DNA from: an uncultured Lachnospiraceae bacterium
GTDB taxonomy: Bacteria > Bacillota > Clostridia > Lachnospirales > Lachnospiraceae
Length of the DNA: 46,526 nucleotides
Assembly: GCA_947626985.1 (NCBI GenBank)
Contig: CANQUG010000026.1
Span: 1 to 46,526 of the forward strand
Direction of reading: 5' to 3'
Shown here: positions 25,895-34,060 of the stretch, piece after piece
How positions within the stretch are numbered: position 1 is the first letter of the stretch
Layout: every line of letters starts with the position of its first letter
Notes under the pieces: generated by a model
What the model saw: only the letters and a program-made list of their open reading frames with translations
Told to the model about the DNA's origin: nothing
Databases searched by the model: none
Position numbers and translations under genes: made by a program

Positions 25895-27496
25895 TTAATT
25901 TCCATACAGTTCGTCGAACTGTCTCTGCAGCTCTGCGGTAACCTCATTCACGCCCGCAGACTCCAGAGCGCTCTGGAACTCAGCTACGATTTCCTCGGCA
26001 GTGCCTGTATATTTACCATAGGAAATCTGTTTCATGTAGTTTTCATAAATCTCGTTAATATTGGAAATGTAAGCGTCGATGCTGGTTACATCCGGAACAA
26101 ACTGTCCATAGGGATACTCGATCTTGATCTCGTCATATTTTGCATACAGCTCGTCGATGCGGTCCCAGTTCATTCTGGCGTCCTTGATCTCCAGATCATC
26201 GTTGCGGCCCCACCAGAAGTTTACGGTACCGTTGATGTTGTCGGTATCGGGATTGTAGCCTTCGGGAGTGATTCTCATGCCGTTTTCATCTACATCCCAG
26301 GAAACGCCCTGGATACCATAGTTGAACAGTCTGTAGATCTCGGGATCATTGCGGAGCAGGTCATAAACCATCAGAGCTCTCTCCGGGTTTGCGCTGCCGG
26401 CGGAAACTGCCATTGCGCCATGGGTGATGGAAAGTGCGGTCACATTGCCGGATTCCTCGCCGAAGTAGAAGAATCCAACATCCGCATCCTCATCGGTCTG
26501 ATAGATCGTGTTGTTTTCGGTGTGGCTTACAAGGTCGGTCCAGGTCTGGGTATGATGCTGTTCTGCGGCAACCTTGCCAACACGGAAATCATCACGGTTG
26601 GTAGAAGCGGTATTGTTCAGAACGTCGGTACGCCATACGCCCATCTCGTCCCATTCCTTCATCATCTTCGCATACTCTACCAGAGAGTCGGTATCGGTCA
26701 TATAAGGACAATATACGGTGTACAGATCGCTTCTCTTGCCGCCCCACATAGCGCCGGAGTTGATACCGTCGATGGAGACATAGTCAGAATGAGAAGTGAT
26801 CCAGCCGCCGCCCATCTGTCCGTACTGAGTCGCGTCGGAATCCCACGGAATAATATCGGGATAAGCTTCTCTCACATATTTGAAATAGGTGGTCATGTCT
26901 TCCCAGCTGTGCACGCCGTCTTCCAGGCCGGCTTCCTTCGCCCAGTCAAGACGATATGCAAAACCATGGTTTGTCCACTGCGCGTAGTTGTCCTCCGGCA
27001 TCAGATAGATCTCGCCGTTGTATTTGCACAGATCCCAGTTCTCAGGAGTTACGCTCTCCCAGGTCTTGGGAGCGTATTTCTGCAGCATATCCTCGGAGAG
27101 CTCCAGGAAAGCGCCGTTCTTTGCGTTGGGCCATGCATCCAGCCAGTCGGAAGCGGTTCCTACCAGGTCTACAGTGCCGTCCATACGGGCCAGAGTCAGG
27201 TTATAATTGGAAAGATAATCTGTCCAGGGGATGAAATAGATGTCCAGCTCAGCATTTACCTTCTCGGTCAGAAGCTCGTTGAGCTTCGCCATCATCTCTT
27301 CATACCTCTCCGCGGTCTGAGTCGGAGCATCGCCGGTGGTCATGTAGGAGATCACCACATGCTCAGAGGTATCCACATCCGCCCAGGCTTCTGCCCAGGG
27401 ATCCTCGGAACCGCCGTCCGCCTCAGCGAAGCAGGCCGTCGGCAGGCTCATAACCATAGCTGCCGTAAGCAATACTGATACTAATTTTTTCTTCAT
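25895..27496 (-). CDS. Sugar ABC transporter substrate-binding protein (LplA/YtcQ-type)
   Basis: A 533-residue exported protein. Residues 1-25 are a signal peptide (MKKKLVSVLLTAAMVMSLP); cleavage after CFA or lipid attachment at Cys22 are both possible, but Pro sits where a lipobox needs Leu. The mature part has the family 1 solute-binding fold with long C-terminal DUF3502-like region typical of the LplA group used for complex oligosaccharides (IDAYISNINEIYENYMKQ near the end). It delivers oligosaccharides to the two permeases encoded upstream. No ATPase gene is in the cluster, so a shared MsmX-type ATPase elsewhere probably powers it. It is transcribed after the permeases, from which a hairpin separates it. 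Confidence 0.9.
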   Translation of the reverse strand: MKKKLVSVLLTAAMVMSLPTACFAEADGGSEDPWAEAWADVDTSEHVVISYMTTGDAPTQTAERYEEMMAKLNELLTEKVNAELDIYFIPWTDYLSNYNLTLARMDGTVDLVGTASDWLDAWPNAKNGAFLELSEDMLQKYAPKTWESVTPENWDLCKYNGEIYLMPEDNYAQWTNHGFAYRLDWAKEAGLEDGVHSWEDMTTYFKYVREAYPDIIPWDSDATQYGQMGGGWITSHSDYVSIDGINSGAMWGGKRSDLYTVYCPYMTDTDSLVEYAKMMKEWDEMGVWRTDVLNNTASTNRDDFRVGKVAAEQHHTQTWTDLVSHTENNTIYQTDEDADVGFFYFGEESGNVTALSITHGAMAVSAGSANPERALMVYDLLRNDPEIYRLFNYGIQGVSWDVDENGMRITPEGYNPDTDNINGTVNFWWGRNDDLEIKDARMNWDRIDELYAKYDEIKIEYPYGQFVPDVTSIDAYISNINEIYENYMKQISYGKYTGTAEEIVAEFQSALESAGVNEVTAELQRQFDELYGN

Positions 27497-27529
27497 TTTT
27501 TACCTCCATTTTAAATTTTTATTATGATC

Positions 27530-27554
27530 CCGGCTCCACAGGCACAGGAGCCGG
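27530..27554 (-). promoter_or_regulatory. Intercistronic hairpin before the binding-protein gene
   Basis: CCGGCTCC pairs with GGAGCCGG around nine bases in the gap between permease and binding-protein genes. No U-tract follows on the minus strand, so a role in mRNA processing or stabilising the more abundant binding-protein message is more likely than termination. Confidence 0.5.
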
Positions 27555-27601
27555 AATAATAACCATTGAAACAGAAAACCGTCCGTTCCTTTTCGGGAAC
27601 A

Positions 27602-28525
27602 TCAGCCCTTCACCGCACCGACGGTGATACCGCTGATGAAATACCGCTGCACAAAGGGATACAGCAGAATGATGGGGCCGGTAGCCAGCACGGCGTTTGC
27701 CATCTTTACGCTCTGCTGAGGAATATCGGTCAGGGTTACATACTGACCTGCCACGGAGTTTCGCAGGGCGTCGATCTTGTTCACGATCTCATAAAGCGTG
27801 TACTGCAGAGGCTTGACATCCACCTTGGCGCTCAGGAACAGAGAGGACTGATACCACTCATTCCAGTAGCCAAGAGCCAGGAACAGGCCGATGGTGGCCA
27901 GAGCCGGTTTGATCATGGGCAGGATCAGCGACGTAAAAATCTTCATATCCCCCGCTCCGTCGATCTTTCCCGATTCGGTAATTTCGTGAGGAATCGCCTT
28001 CACAAAGTTCTTCATCAATATGATCAGCCAGGGCGACATCATCAGCGGAAGCAGCACCGCCAGATAGCTGTCCTGCAGATGATAGGTCTGGGTCATCAGC
28101 AGATAATAAGGAGCCAGACCTGCTGAAAACAGACTGGTGAAATAAATATAGAAGGAAATCGCGTTGCGGAAAGGGAAATCCTTTCTCTGAAGCGCATAGC
28201 CCGTCATGGAAATGATGGCCAGACCCAGGAAGGTACCCACAACCGTCAGCAGAATCGTCAGCACATAGGATTTCCAGATGCCGCCGCCCTTTGCTACCAT
28301 GTTGTAGGCCTCCAGCGTGAAGTCCTTCGGGATGAGCTGCGCGCCCTCCGCCCGGATCACCGTCTCCGATGTAAAGGACGAACTGACGATGATAATGAAC
28401 GGGATGATACAGCAAATACAATACAAAGTGACGAACACATATCCGAAGCCGCGTATAATCTTATCCGATGTGCCAAGCTTGATCTTCGCACCGGAATCCA
28501 TAAGATCCAAATCCTTTTTCGCCAT
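27602..28525 (-). CDS. Sugar ABC transporter permease (YtcP/LplC-type)
   Basis: A 307-residue inner-membrane permease with six hydrophobic segments (first about 27-50). The EAA loop that contacts the ATPase is visible as ITESGKIDGAGDMKIFTSLILPMIKP-like sequence at about 188-212 (E..KIDGAG....F..IILP). The C-terminus PFVQRYFISGITVGAVKG is typical of the YtcP/LplC group. It pairs with the product of the gene 19 bases upstream to form the channel for the oligosaccharide bound by the SBP encoded downstream. Confidence 0.93.
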   Translation of the reverse strand: MAKKDLDLMDSGAKIKLGTSDKIIRGFGYVFVTLYCICCIIPFIIIVSSSFTSETVIRAEGAQLIPKDFTLEAYNMVAKGGGIWKSYVLTILLTVVGTFLGLAIISMTGYALQRKDFPFRNAISFYIYFTSLFSAGLAPYYLLMTQTYHLQDSYLAVLLPLMMSPWLIILMKNFVKAIPHEITESGKIDGAGDMKIFTSLILPMIKPALATIGLFLALGYWNEWYQSSLFLSAKVDVKPLQYTLYEIVNKIDALRNSVAGQYVTLTDIPQQSVKMANAVLATGPIILLYPFVQRYFISGITVGAVKG

Positions 28526-28544
28526 AATTTACCTCCGTCTCCGA

Positions 28545-29477
28545 TCAGAACAGGGAATAATCCGGTTCGATCTTTTTCACAATAAAGTTCACCGTCATAA
28601 CGATCACAAAACCGATCACCGACTGATACAGACCCACCGCCGAAGCTCTGGAGAAGTTGAAGTCAACCAGAGTGGAACGGTATACATAGGTCTCGATGAT
28701 ATCCGTGGTGGGATACAGCATGGGATTCGAGCCGACTACGTTGTAGAACAGTCCGAAATTACCCTTTACAATACCGCCCAGTGCGAACAGCAGCAGGATT
28801 ACGATCGTTCCTCTCAGGGAAGGAAGGATAATGTAGAGAATCTTCTGGAAGCCGTTGGCGCCGTCCACCTTGGCCGCCTCAATGATCTCTCCGTCGATTC
28901 CCATGATGGACGCGAAATAAACTACGGAATTGTATCCGGTCTGCTGCCACAGGTACACGATTACCAGGATCACCGGCCAGACTCCGGCTGTGGCGTAAGG
29001 CTGCCATTTTTCCAGTCCAAGGCTGGTGAGCACGCCGTTCACAAAACCGGTATCATAGTTCAGAAGGTTGAACACCAGGAAGCCTACCAGAACCTGCGAA
29101 ATGAAGTAGGGCAGGAACATGATGGTCTGGGATACCTTCCGGAACCATTTGCTGCGGATCTCATTCAGAAGGATCGCCACAAACACTGCGAGGAAATTGC
29201 CCAAAAGGATAAAGACAAGGTTATAAAGGATCGTGTTGCGGGTCAGTTCCAGCAATTTGCCGGAGGTCATCAGGAATTTGAAATTATCCAGTCCGATGAA
29301 CTGACTTCCGAAAATTCCGTCGCGGTAGTTATACCGGACGAATGCCACCCAGATGCCCGGCAAAGGCATGTAATTGAAGGCAAAGAAAAAAATGATCGCC
29401 GGCAGGCACATCAGAAGCAGCGTCCTGTATTTGACCACTTTTTGAAAAAAGGTTAGTCCGCTTTTTTGCTTTTTCAT
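28545..29477 (-). CDS. Sugar ABC transporter permease (LplB/YteP-type)
   Basis: A 310-residue inner-membrane permease, first gene of the importer operon. Hydrophobic segments start at about 20 (LLLMCLPAIIFFFAF). FVRYNYRDGIFGSQFIGLDN is the LplB-type outer loop, and the EAA loop reads EIIEAAKVDGANGFQKI (about 210-226). A GAGGGAG ribosome site precedes the ATG. Expression is likely from the promoter at 29546-29574 under control of the operator at 29518-29531. Confidence 0.93.
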   Translation of the reverse strand: MKKQKSGLTFFQKVVKYRTLLLMCLPAIIFFFAFNYMPLPGIWVAFVRYNYRDGIFGSQFIGLDNFKFLMTSGKLLELTRNTILYNLVFILLGNFLAVFVAILLNEIRSKWFRKVSQTIMFLPYFISQVLVGFLVFNLLNYDTGFVNGVLTSLGLEKWQPYATAGVWPVILVIVYLWQQTGYNSVVYFASIMGIDGEIIEAAKVDGANGFQKILYIILPSLRGTIVILLLFALGGIVKGNFGLFYNVVGSNPMLYPTTDIIETYVYRSTLVDFNFSRASAVGLYQSVIGFVIVMTVNFIVKKIEPDYSLF

Positions 29478-29517
29478 AGTTCTCCCTCTCTTCGCTGGTA
29501 TTTCGGTCTGCGGAATC

Positions 29518-29531
29518 TGAAACCGATTTCA
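29518..29531. promoter_or_regulatory. Perfect cre/LacI-type operator
   Basis: TGAAATCGGTTTCA (minus strand) matches every fixed base of the TGNAANCGNTTNCA pattern of CcpA cre sites and LacI-family operators. It lies about 10-20 bases downstream of the expected transcription start of the importer operon, the classical place for repression. Either CcpA or the LacI regulator encoded next door could bind. Confidence 0.75.
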
Positions 29532-29545
29532 TTTTTGATGAATTC

Positions 29546-29574
29546 ATTGTAGCACCTTGATGATTATTTTGCAA
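29546..29574 (-). promoter_or_regulatory. Promoter of the sugar importer operon
   Basis: TTGCAA (29574-29569), a 17-base spacer and TACAAT (29551-29546) on the minus strand, about 70 bases before the permease start. Confidence 0.7.
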
Positions 29575-29608
29575 TATCGAAATGAAATACAAGGAAGTTT
29601 TAGTTGTT

Positions 29609-29638
29609 TGTACAATTTTGCCCTCTCAATATTGTACA
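29609..29638. promoter_or_regulatory. Inverted repeat upstream of the importer promoter
   Basis: TGTACAAT and ATTGTACA form perfect 8-base arms separated by 14 bases, 35 bases upstream of the -35 box. It may be an activator site; the arms could also form a weak hairpin. Confidence 0.4.
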
Positions 29639-29694
29639 TTTTTACTAAAAATCTATAGATTTTTCTCCGCCGCAATTTCCATGAAATTTTCCGC

Positions 29695-29725
29695 AAAAAA
29701 AGAGACGGGAACGTCGTCCCATCTC
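29695..29725 (-). terminator. Intrinsic terminator of the LacI-family regulator gene
   Basis: On the minus strand GAGATGGGA pairs with TCCCGTCTC and is followed by seven T residues, 22 bases after the regulator's stop codon. Confidence 0.85.
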
Positions 29726-29746
29726 ATTTTCCATGGTTTCTTTTTT

Positions 29747-30808
29747 TCATCCGCTTTTTTCAGGCGCTTTTGCGCTGCTGTTCCGCACCGCCAGCCTGGG
29801 AGTGATCATCTGAATGGGTTCCACTTCCTCTCCCCGGATGAGCCGTATGGCAGTATCCACCAGACAGTTTCCGTACTCCTCATAATTATAATCGACACTG
29901 GTCAGATCCGGTATCATCATCCGGGCAATGTACGTATTATCGCATCCCACCAGAGAAATGTCCTGCGGAACCTTCTTTCCATGCTCCATAATACTGCGCA
30001 TGACGCCCGCCGCCACAAAATCATTCACCGCGATCACGGCGGTGAGCTCCGTGCCCTGACTGAACATCCGGTTCATGAGCAGATATCCGCTCTCCATGTC
30101 ATAACTGCCGTCGCCGGCCACCAGCGCTGGGTCAAAGGAAATCTGATGCGCTTTCAGAGAACGCTGATACTGGTGAAATTTTTCATAGGTTCCCAGCACG
30201 TCCATCCGCCCGCCGATCAGCGCGATCCTCCTGTGTCCCAGACCGATCAGATGCTCCATCAGCAGCTCCATCACCTTGGCACTGTCCACGCGCACCGCAT
30301 GGCAGTCCATTCCCTCCACCTTTCCGGTTACCACCACGGGCGTCCGGGCCATCGTCCGGTTCAGGAGCTTTACATACTCCTGCTTGGAAAAAAGAGCGTC
30401 CGCGCTTCCTCCCATCTGGATGAAGGCCCCCACCCGCTGCTCCTGAAGCATTTCCAGCTGCTCGCCTTCCCGCTGGAAATTCCCGGAGAAATTAGCCAGA
30501 AGCACCGTGTAGTCGGCATTTTGCGCAGCCCGCTCACAGGATTCGAACAATTCCGCGTAATAGGGGTTCCGGATATCCGCCACCAGAATTCCGATGACTC
30601 TGCTCCGGGTATCCGAAAGGCTTCTGGCAAAGGCGTTGGGCTTAAAATTATACTTTCTTACCAGGCAGAGCACCTTATCCCGCTTTTCCTTGCGCACATT
30701 CACGTTATTCGTCAGGACCCGGGATACCGTAGCCGGAGAAACCCCCGCTTCCCTGGCAATATCGTAGATCGTAACCACTTTATTCTCATTATTTTGCTGT
30801 TTAGACAT
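29747..30808 (-). CDS. LacI-family transcriptional regulator of the glycan locus
   Basis: A 353-residue repressor. The N-terminal helix-turn-helix reads TIYDIAREAGVSPATVSRVL (about 13-32), with hinge helix NAFARSLSDTRS, then a periplasmic-binding-type sensor domain beginning IGILVADIRNPYYAEL and ending with DLTSVDYNYEEYG. It probably senses a sugar from the imported glycan and controls the importer and enzymes. The ATG at 30808 (AGGAAGGCGGG upstream) is preferred over an in-frame TTG at 30829. A TTGACA-17-TATGAT promoter and a TAATCGATTA palindrome suggest autoregulation. Confidence 0.92.
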   Translation of the reverse strand: MSKQQNNENKVVTIYDIAREAGVSPATVSRVLTNNVNVRKEKRDKVLCLVRKYNFKPNAFARSLSDTRSRVIGILVADIRNPYYAELFESCERAAQNADYTVLLANFSGNFQREGEQLEMLQEQRVGAFIQMGGSADALFSKQEYVKLLNRTMARTPVVVTGKVEGMDCHAVRVDSAKVMELLMEHLIGLGHRRIALIGGRMDVLGTYEKFHQYQRSLKAHQISFDPALVAGDGSYDMESGYLLMNRMFSQGTELTAVIAVNDFVAAGVMRSIMEHGKKVPQDISLVGCDNTYIARMMIPDLTSVDYNYEEYGNCLVDTAIRLIRGEEVEPIQMITPRLAVRNSSAKAPEKSG

Positions 30809-30833
30809 GGCAGTCCCGCCTTCCTGCAAATAA

Positions 30834-30878
30834 TAATCGATTACGTTCTATCATAATCAAAATAACTTCTGCTGTCAA
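30834..30878 (-). promoter_or_regulatory. Promoter and candidate operator of the LacI-family gene
   Basis: TTGACA (30878-30873), 17 bases, TATGAT (30855-30850) on the minus strand. The perfect palindrome TAATCGATTA (30834-30843) lies just downstream of the -10 box and shares the AA(C/T)CGATT core with the operator at 29518-29531. Further upstream, CCGGATCGAT occurs twice (about 30897 and 30936). Confidence 0.7.
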
Positions 30879-30999
30879 GACGATACAATACGGGTCCGGA
30901 TCGATACTCTGCAGGTTCGGGTTAATACCATGCGAACCCGGATCGATTCAGCGCTGTTTCATCGCTTTTGGGATTCAATGCGGTTTCGCCGGCCTTTTG

Positions 31000-32247
31000 T
31001 TATGCGTTCTTCTCAGATTTTATCGCTGCAGCTATAGATACGCCGATCTGCACGTTATAAGGAATCAAAGTCGCCTGGAAAGCATGATAGAGGTCGGATT
31101 TTCCCGGCCACACGGTTCCCATAAGCTCGTTCTTTTCGTTCAGCTGATGGAACCAGGAGCCGTTTACATGATCCACAACCACTGTGTCCAGATACTCCAT
31201 AAAGGCTTCGTAGTCCGTTTTGTACTTTTCATTTCCGGTCACGCGGAACAGTACGGCAGACGTATTGATGGCCTCCGCCAACGTCCAGTGCATACGGTCA
31301 TGTACCACCGGCTTTCCTTCCCAGTCCGTAGTATAAACGATTCCGGGTGCTCCGTCGCAGTTCCATGCATCGGAAACCGCCTGATTATACAGGTTCTGCG
31401 CAACTGTGAGACATTTCCCGAATTCCGGAGATTTCTGATTGCAGGCGGATACGGCCCACTGAACGATCAGTCTGGCCCACTCGATTCCGTGTCCCGGCGT
31501 AGCGCCGTAGGGTTTGAAGGGATCGTCCGGTTTTTCTTTATTGCACTCCAGGTCGGCAGCCCACTCTTTGGAAAAATGCTCCGGAAGTCTCCAGTGATTC
31601 CGCTCCGCCCACTGAAGGACGTGATCGATGATCCTCCCGGCGCGGACGCGGTATTTTTCCTCTCCCAGCGCATCCGCAGCTGCAAGGAACGCCTCCACCG
31701 TATGCATGTTCGCATTCAGTCCGCGGTAATCATCCAGCTCGGTAAACTCCGTATTCCAGGTATCGCAGGAAAGTCCTTCCTCTTCATTCCAGAATTTTTC
31801 ATCATATACTTTGCAGGCGTCCTCCACCAGTTCCTTCGCCCCGGGTCTGCCTGCCAGCAGAGCGGAAGTGGCCGCCAGAATCACAAAGGCATGGGCGTAG
31901 CACTGTTTCGTGGGGAGAATGCCCCCGTCGGCTTTCAGGCCCGCGTACCAGCCGCCGGACGCATCGTCGTGAAGCTCCCCTTTCAGGCCTTTTAATCCGG
32001 CGTCCGCCAGTTCCGCACATCCCTCGAATCCCAGCATCTGTCCGATGCTGTATACATGCACCATACGGGATGTGATCCACGTCTCCCTGGGTCTGTCCGT
32101 CCAGGGCGTTCCATCATCCCCCAGATAGTAGGAAGATCCTCCCGGAGCGGGAAACTTTTTCCCGAACTGAAGCAGGCGCTCTCTCAGCTCCGCCAAAAAT
32201 GCCTGGTTCTCCGCTGTGTCCAGCTGATATTTCTTATTTGCGTTCAT
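31000..32247 (-). CDS. AGE-family sugar isomerase/epimerase (YihS/mannose isomerase-like)
   Basis: A 415-residue alpha/alpha-barrel enzyme of the N-acylglucosamine 2-epimerase superfamily. Seen: TWITSRMVHVYSIGQMLG (about 52-69), CYAHAFVILAA, LNANMHTVEAFLAAAD, TPGHGIEWARLIVQ and WPGKSDLYHAFQATLIP. The conserved His residues in these motifs act as acid and base in aldose-ketose isomerases such as YihS and bacterial mannose isomerase, a closer match than true GlcNAc epimerases. In this locus it may convert a released monosaccharide for entry into glycolysis. GGGAGG lies 7 bases before the ATG at 32247; the frame is open 15 codons further. It has its own strong promoter. Confidence 0.85.
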   Translation of the reverse strand: MNANKKYQLDTAENQAFLAELRERLLQFGKKFPAPGGSSYYLGDDGTPWTDRPRETWITSRMVHVYSIGQMLGFEGCAELADAGLKGLKGELHDDASGGWYAGLKADGGILPTKQCYAHAFVILAATSALLAGRPGAKELVEDACKVYDEKFWNEEEGLSCDTWNTEFTELDDYRGLNANMHTVEAFLAAADALGEEKYRVRAGRIIDHVLQWAERNHWRLPEHFSKEWAADLECNKEKPDDPFKPYGATPGHGIEWARLIVQWAVSACNQKSPEFGKCLTVAQNLYNQAVSDAWNCDGAPGIVYTTDWEGKPVVHDRMHWTLAEAINTSAVLFRVTGNEKYKTDYEAFMEYLDTVVVDHVNGSWFHQLNEKNELMGTVWPGKSDLYHAFQATLIPYNVQIGVSIAAAIKSEKNA

Positions 32248-32335
32248 AAAAAATCCTCCCTGTAAACTGTAAAATCCTCTCCCGGGCCCCATCCAGAAAT
32301 ATAATCTTCCCTTTTCCGGCGGCCCCTTTTACTGA

Positions 32336-32364
32336 ATTTTATTGCGGATAAAACCTTCTGTCAA
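32336..32364 (-). promoter_or_regulatory. Consensus promoter of the AGE-family gene
   Basis: TTGACA (32364-32359), exactly 17 bases, TAAAAT (32341-32336) on the minus strand. The spacer and -10 box carry the near-palindrome TTTTATCCGCAATAAAA, a possible operator. Confidence 0.8.
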
Positions 32365-32422
32365 TCATTTTTCACTGCAAAAAATCTCCCGCAGCGTTCC
32401 CGGCCATTCTCCCGCAAAAAAA

Positions 32423-32483
32423 CTGCCCGCATAGAAATGTTGAAGTCCTGTTGTGACAATCCCTGACATTCCTGTGCGGGCAG
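32423..32483. repeat. Short inverted repeat, CTGCCCGCA/TGCGGGCAG
   Basis: Perfect 9-base arms at 32423-32431 and 32475-32483, 43 bases apart, lie between the AGE-family promoter and the end of the P-loop gene. Significance is unknown; no U-tract follows on either side. Confidence 0.35.
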
Positions 32484-32537
32484 GGGTAATCTCTCTGCTC
32501 CATTTATCTTTAAAGGGCGTTATTGATCTCTCGTATT

Positions 32538-33512
32538 TTAAATAGATCTTTTTCCCCAGTTCACACCCTCTACCGCAGTCAAAATCGCCTGTTTGACTCT
32601 TCCCTGAAGGTACGCTTCATTCAATTTGCTCTTATTATATCTCAAATATGAATCCTGCGTATATTCCACAAGCAATGCTGTAAAAAAGCGCTCCCAGCTG
32701 ATATATTCCTGACTTTCAATAAAATCTTCCGGATGCTCCAGAATATCCTGTATGACTTTTCCATCAATTACTCCTGATTTCAGCACCAGCCACTCAAAGG
32801 ACTCCGGCAGATAACATTTCACTGCCGGTTTACAGCGCATCAGCTGATATAACTCATTCATCTCCGATCCAATTGCCGCGCCATCCGCAATGATTAACAC
32901 CGGCTTGTCCTGTTTACTCACAGCATCCTTAAGATTAGATTTTCCTCCTGCGCTTGTACAGGCAATGTCATTTTCAGCACATACTGACTGAAAAAATTCA
33001 TACCCGGAATGAGAGTCCTCCACTATTACCTTCTCCACCCTTTGCTTTCCGGTAAATTCTTCTGTACTGTAAATGCGATACAGTTCGTTATAAGTTCGTT
33101 TCATATCACGATACCTGCCAGACGTATGAATACCATATATTTCATCCACAGCATAAGGCAGATTGGGAAGATCCTCCCGAGTGATAATGACAAAATAGTT
33201 GTTCGAAGCTTTCACTGCCCGGGCAAACTCCCGGGATTTGATAAATCTGCTTTCTTCATCCAGAAAGAGTATCTGGTCATGAAGATTGGGCAGCACAAGA
33301 TTCCAGTCCCTTCCGCCCAGCGTCCTGCAGGGACGTTCGCACAGGACATCCACGCCTGAGCTCTCTCCCAGCGTGAATGCCTGCTCTAAAAGATTGAACA
33401 ATGTGGTTTTTCCTGTCGCGCTGTCCCCACGAATGATCGTAATATTCCGCCGGATATCCAGTTCATAACGGAGCCTGTTATTCTGTACAATAATATGATA
33501 TTTTCCTTTCAT
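32538..33512 (-). CDS. P-loop ATPase with a TOPRIM-like C-terminus, partner of DUF4869
   Basis: A 324-residue protein. Walker A is GDSATGKTTL (29-38) and a Walker B-like ILFLDEE follows at about 81-87, with IITRED as a possible sensor. The second half has EKVIVEDSHSGYEFF (about 160-174), SAGGKSNLKDA and PVLIIADGAAIGSEM, a spacing reminiscent of the TOPRIM-like DUF4435 module of OLD-type ATPases, although the acids of a true TOPRIM are only partly present. It lies three bases after the DUF4869 gene and is surely co-expressed with it. Function is unknown; OLD-like ATPases often act in defence against phage, which is an inference here. Confidence 0.6.
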   Translation of the reverse strand: MKGKYHIIVQNNRLRYELDIRRNITIIRGDSATGKTTLFNLLEQAFTLGESSGVDVLCERPCRTLGGRDWNLVLPNLHDQILFLDEESRFIKSREFARAVKASNNYFVIITREDLPNLPYAVDEIYGIHTSGRYRDMKRTYNELYRIYSTEEFTGKQRVEKVIVEDSHSGYEFFQSVCAENDIACTSAGGKSNLKDAVSKQDKPVLIIADGAAIGSEMNELYQLMRCKPAVKCYLPESFEWLVLKSGVIDGKVIQDILEHPEDFIESQEYISWERFFTALLVEYTQDSYLRYNKSKLNEAYLQGRVKQAILTAVEGVNWGKRSI

Positions 33513-33515
33513 CCA

Positions 33516-33965
33516 TCAACGCTCCTTTATTTTGACCGCTTCCTCCAGATACTCCTCATAACTGTGTACAGTTACACCGGTGTTCAGTATCAATGCTTCA
33601 AAATCCGGAACCTCATGAAAATCCATCACATGATGAAGATTGATCGTCAGGTCTTTCCGCTTTCCAATCTCCACAATCCATTTTGCACAGTTATCCCCGC
33701 AGGCGGAAGCATTAAAAATTCTTCCGCTCTCATCAAAAGCCATGAGAATCAAAGTCTTGACGCCTCCTGAGATTTCTTTTGTAGAAATCGGTCCAAGAAC
33801 CGGACTCTGAATCAGATGTGTTCCAATTACTTCTGATTTGTCAATGTCTTTAATCATTTCAACCGTCAGAGAATCCGTGATCCACTCATCCTCATATCGA
33901 TTGTCAAAATATGTGGGAGGATGATAAATCTCATGCTCCGCTTCTCCAAATAAAATTTTCAGCAT
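33516..33965 (-). CDS. DUF4869-family protein
   Basis: A 149-residue soluble protein that matches DUF4869 as I know it: N-terminal MLKILFG, YFDNRYEDEWITD (about 20-32), IDKSEV, SPVLGPISTKEISGGVKTLI (about 54-73) and ACGDNCAKWIVEIGK (about 88-102). The family has no known activity. AGGAGG precedes the ATG at a spacing of about 7. It is the first gene of a tight two-gene operon with the P-loop ATPase, an association that hints at a working unit. Confidence 0.75.
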   Translation of the reverse strand: MLKILFGEAEHEIYHPPTYFDNRYEDEWITDSLTVEMIKDIDKSEVIGTHLIQSPVLGPISTKEISGGVKTLILMAFDESGRIFNASACGDNCAKWIVEIGKRKDLTINLHHVMDFHEVPDFEALILNTGVTVHSYEEYLEEAVKIKER

Positions 33966-34060
33966 TATCTATCCTCCTGTGAAACCATTCTCCGGATTTT
34001 TCGGCAGGCTGCAGCACGCTTTTCAGTGCCTTGCAGGAAAAAAGTCCGCATATCTTTTCC

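Noticed and set aside
26420-30856. Long plus-strand frames across the binding-protein, permease and LacI genes
   Set aside because: They oppose well-supported ABC transporter and regulator genes and show no protein family.
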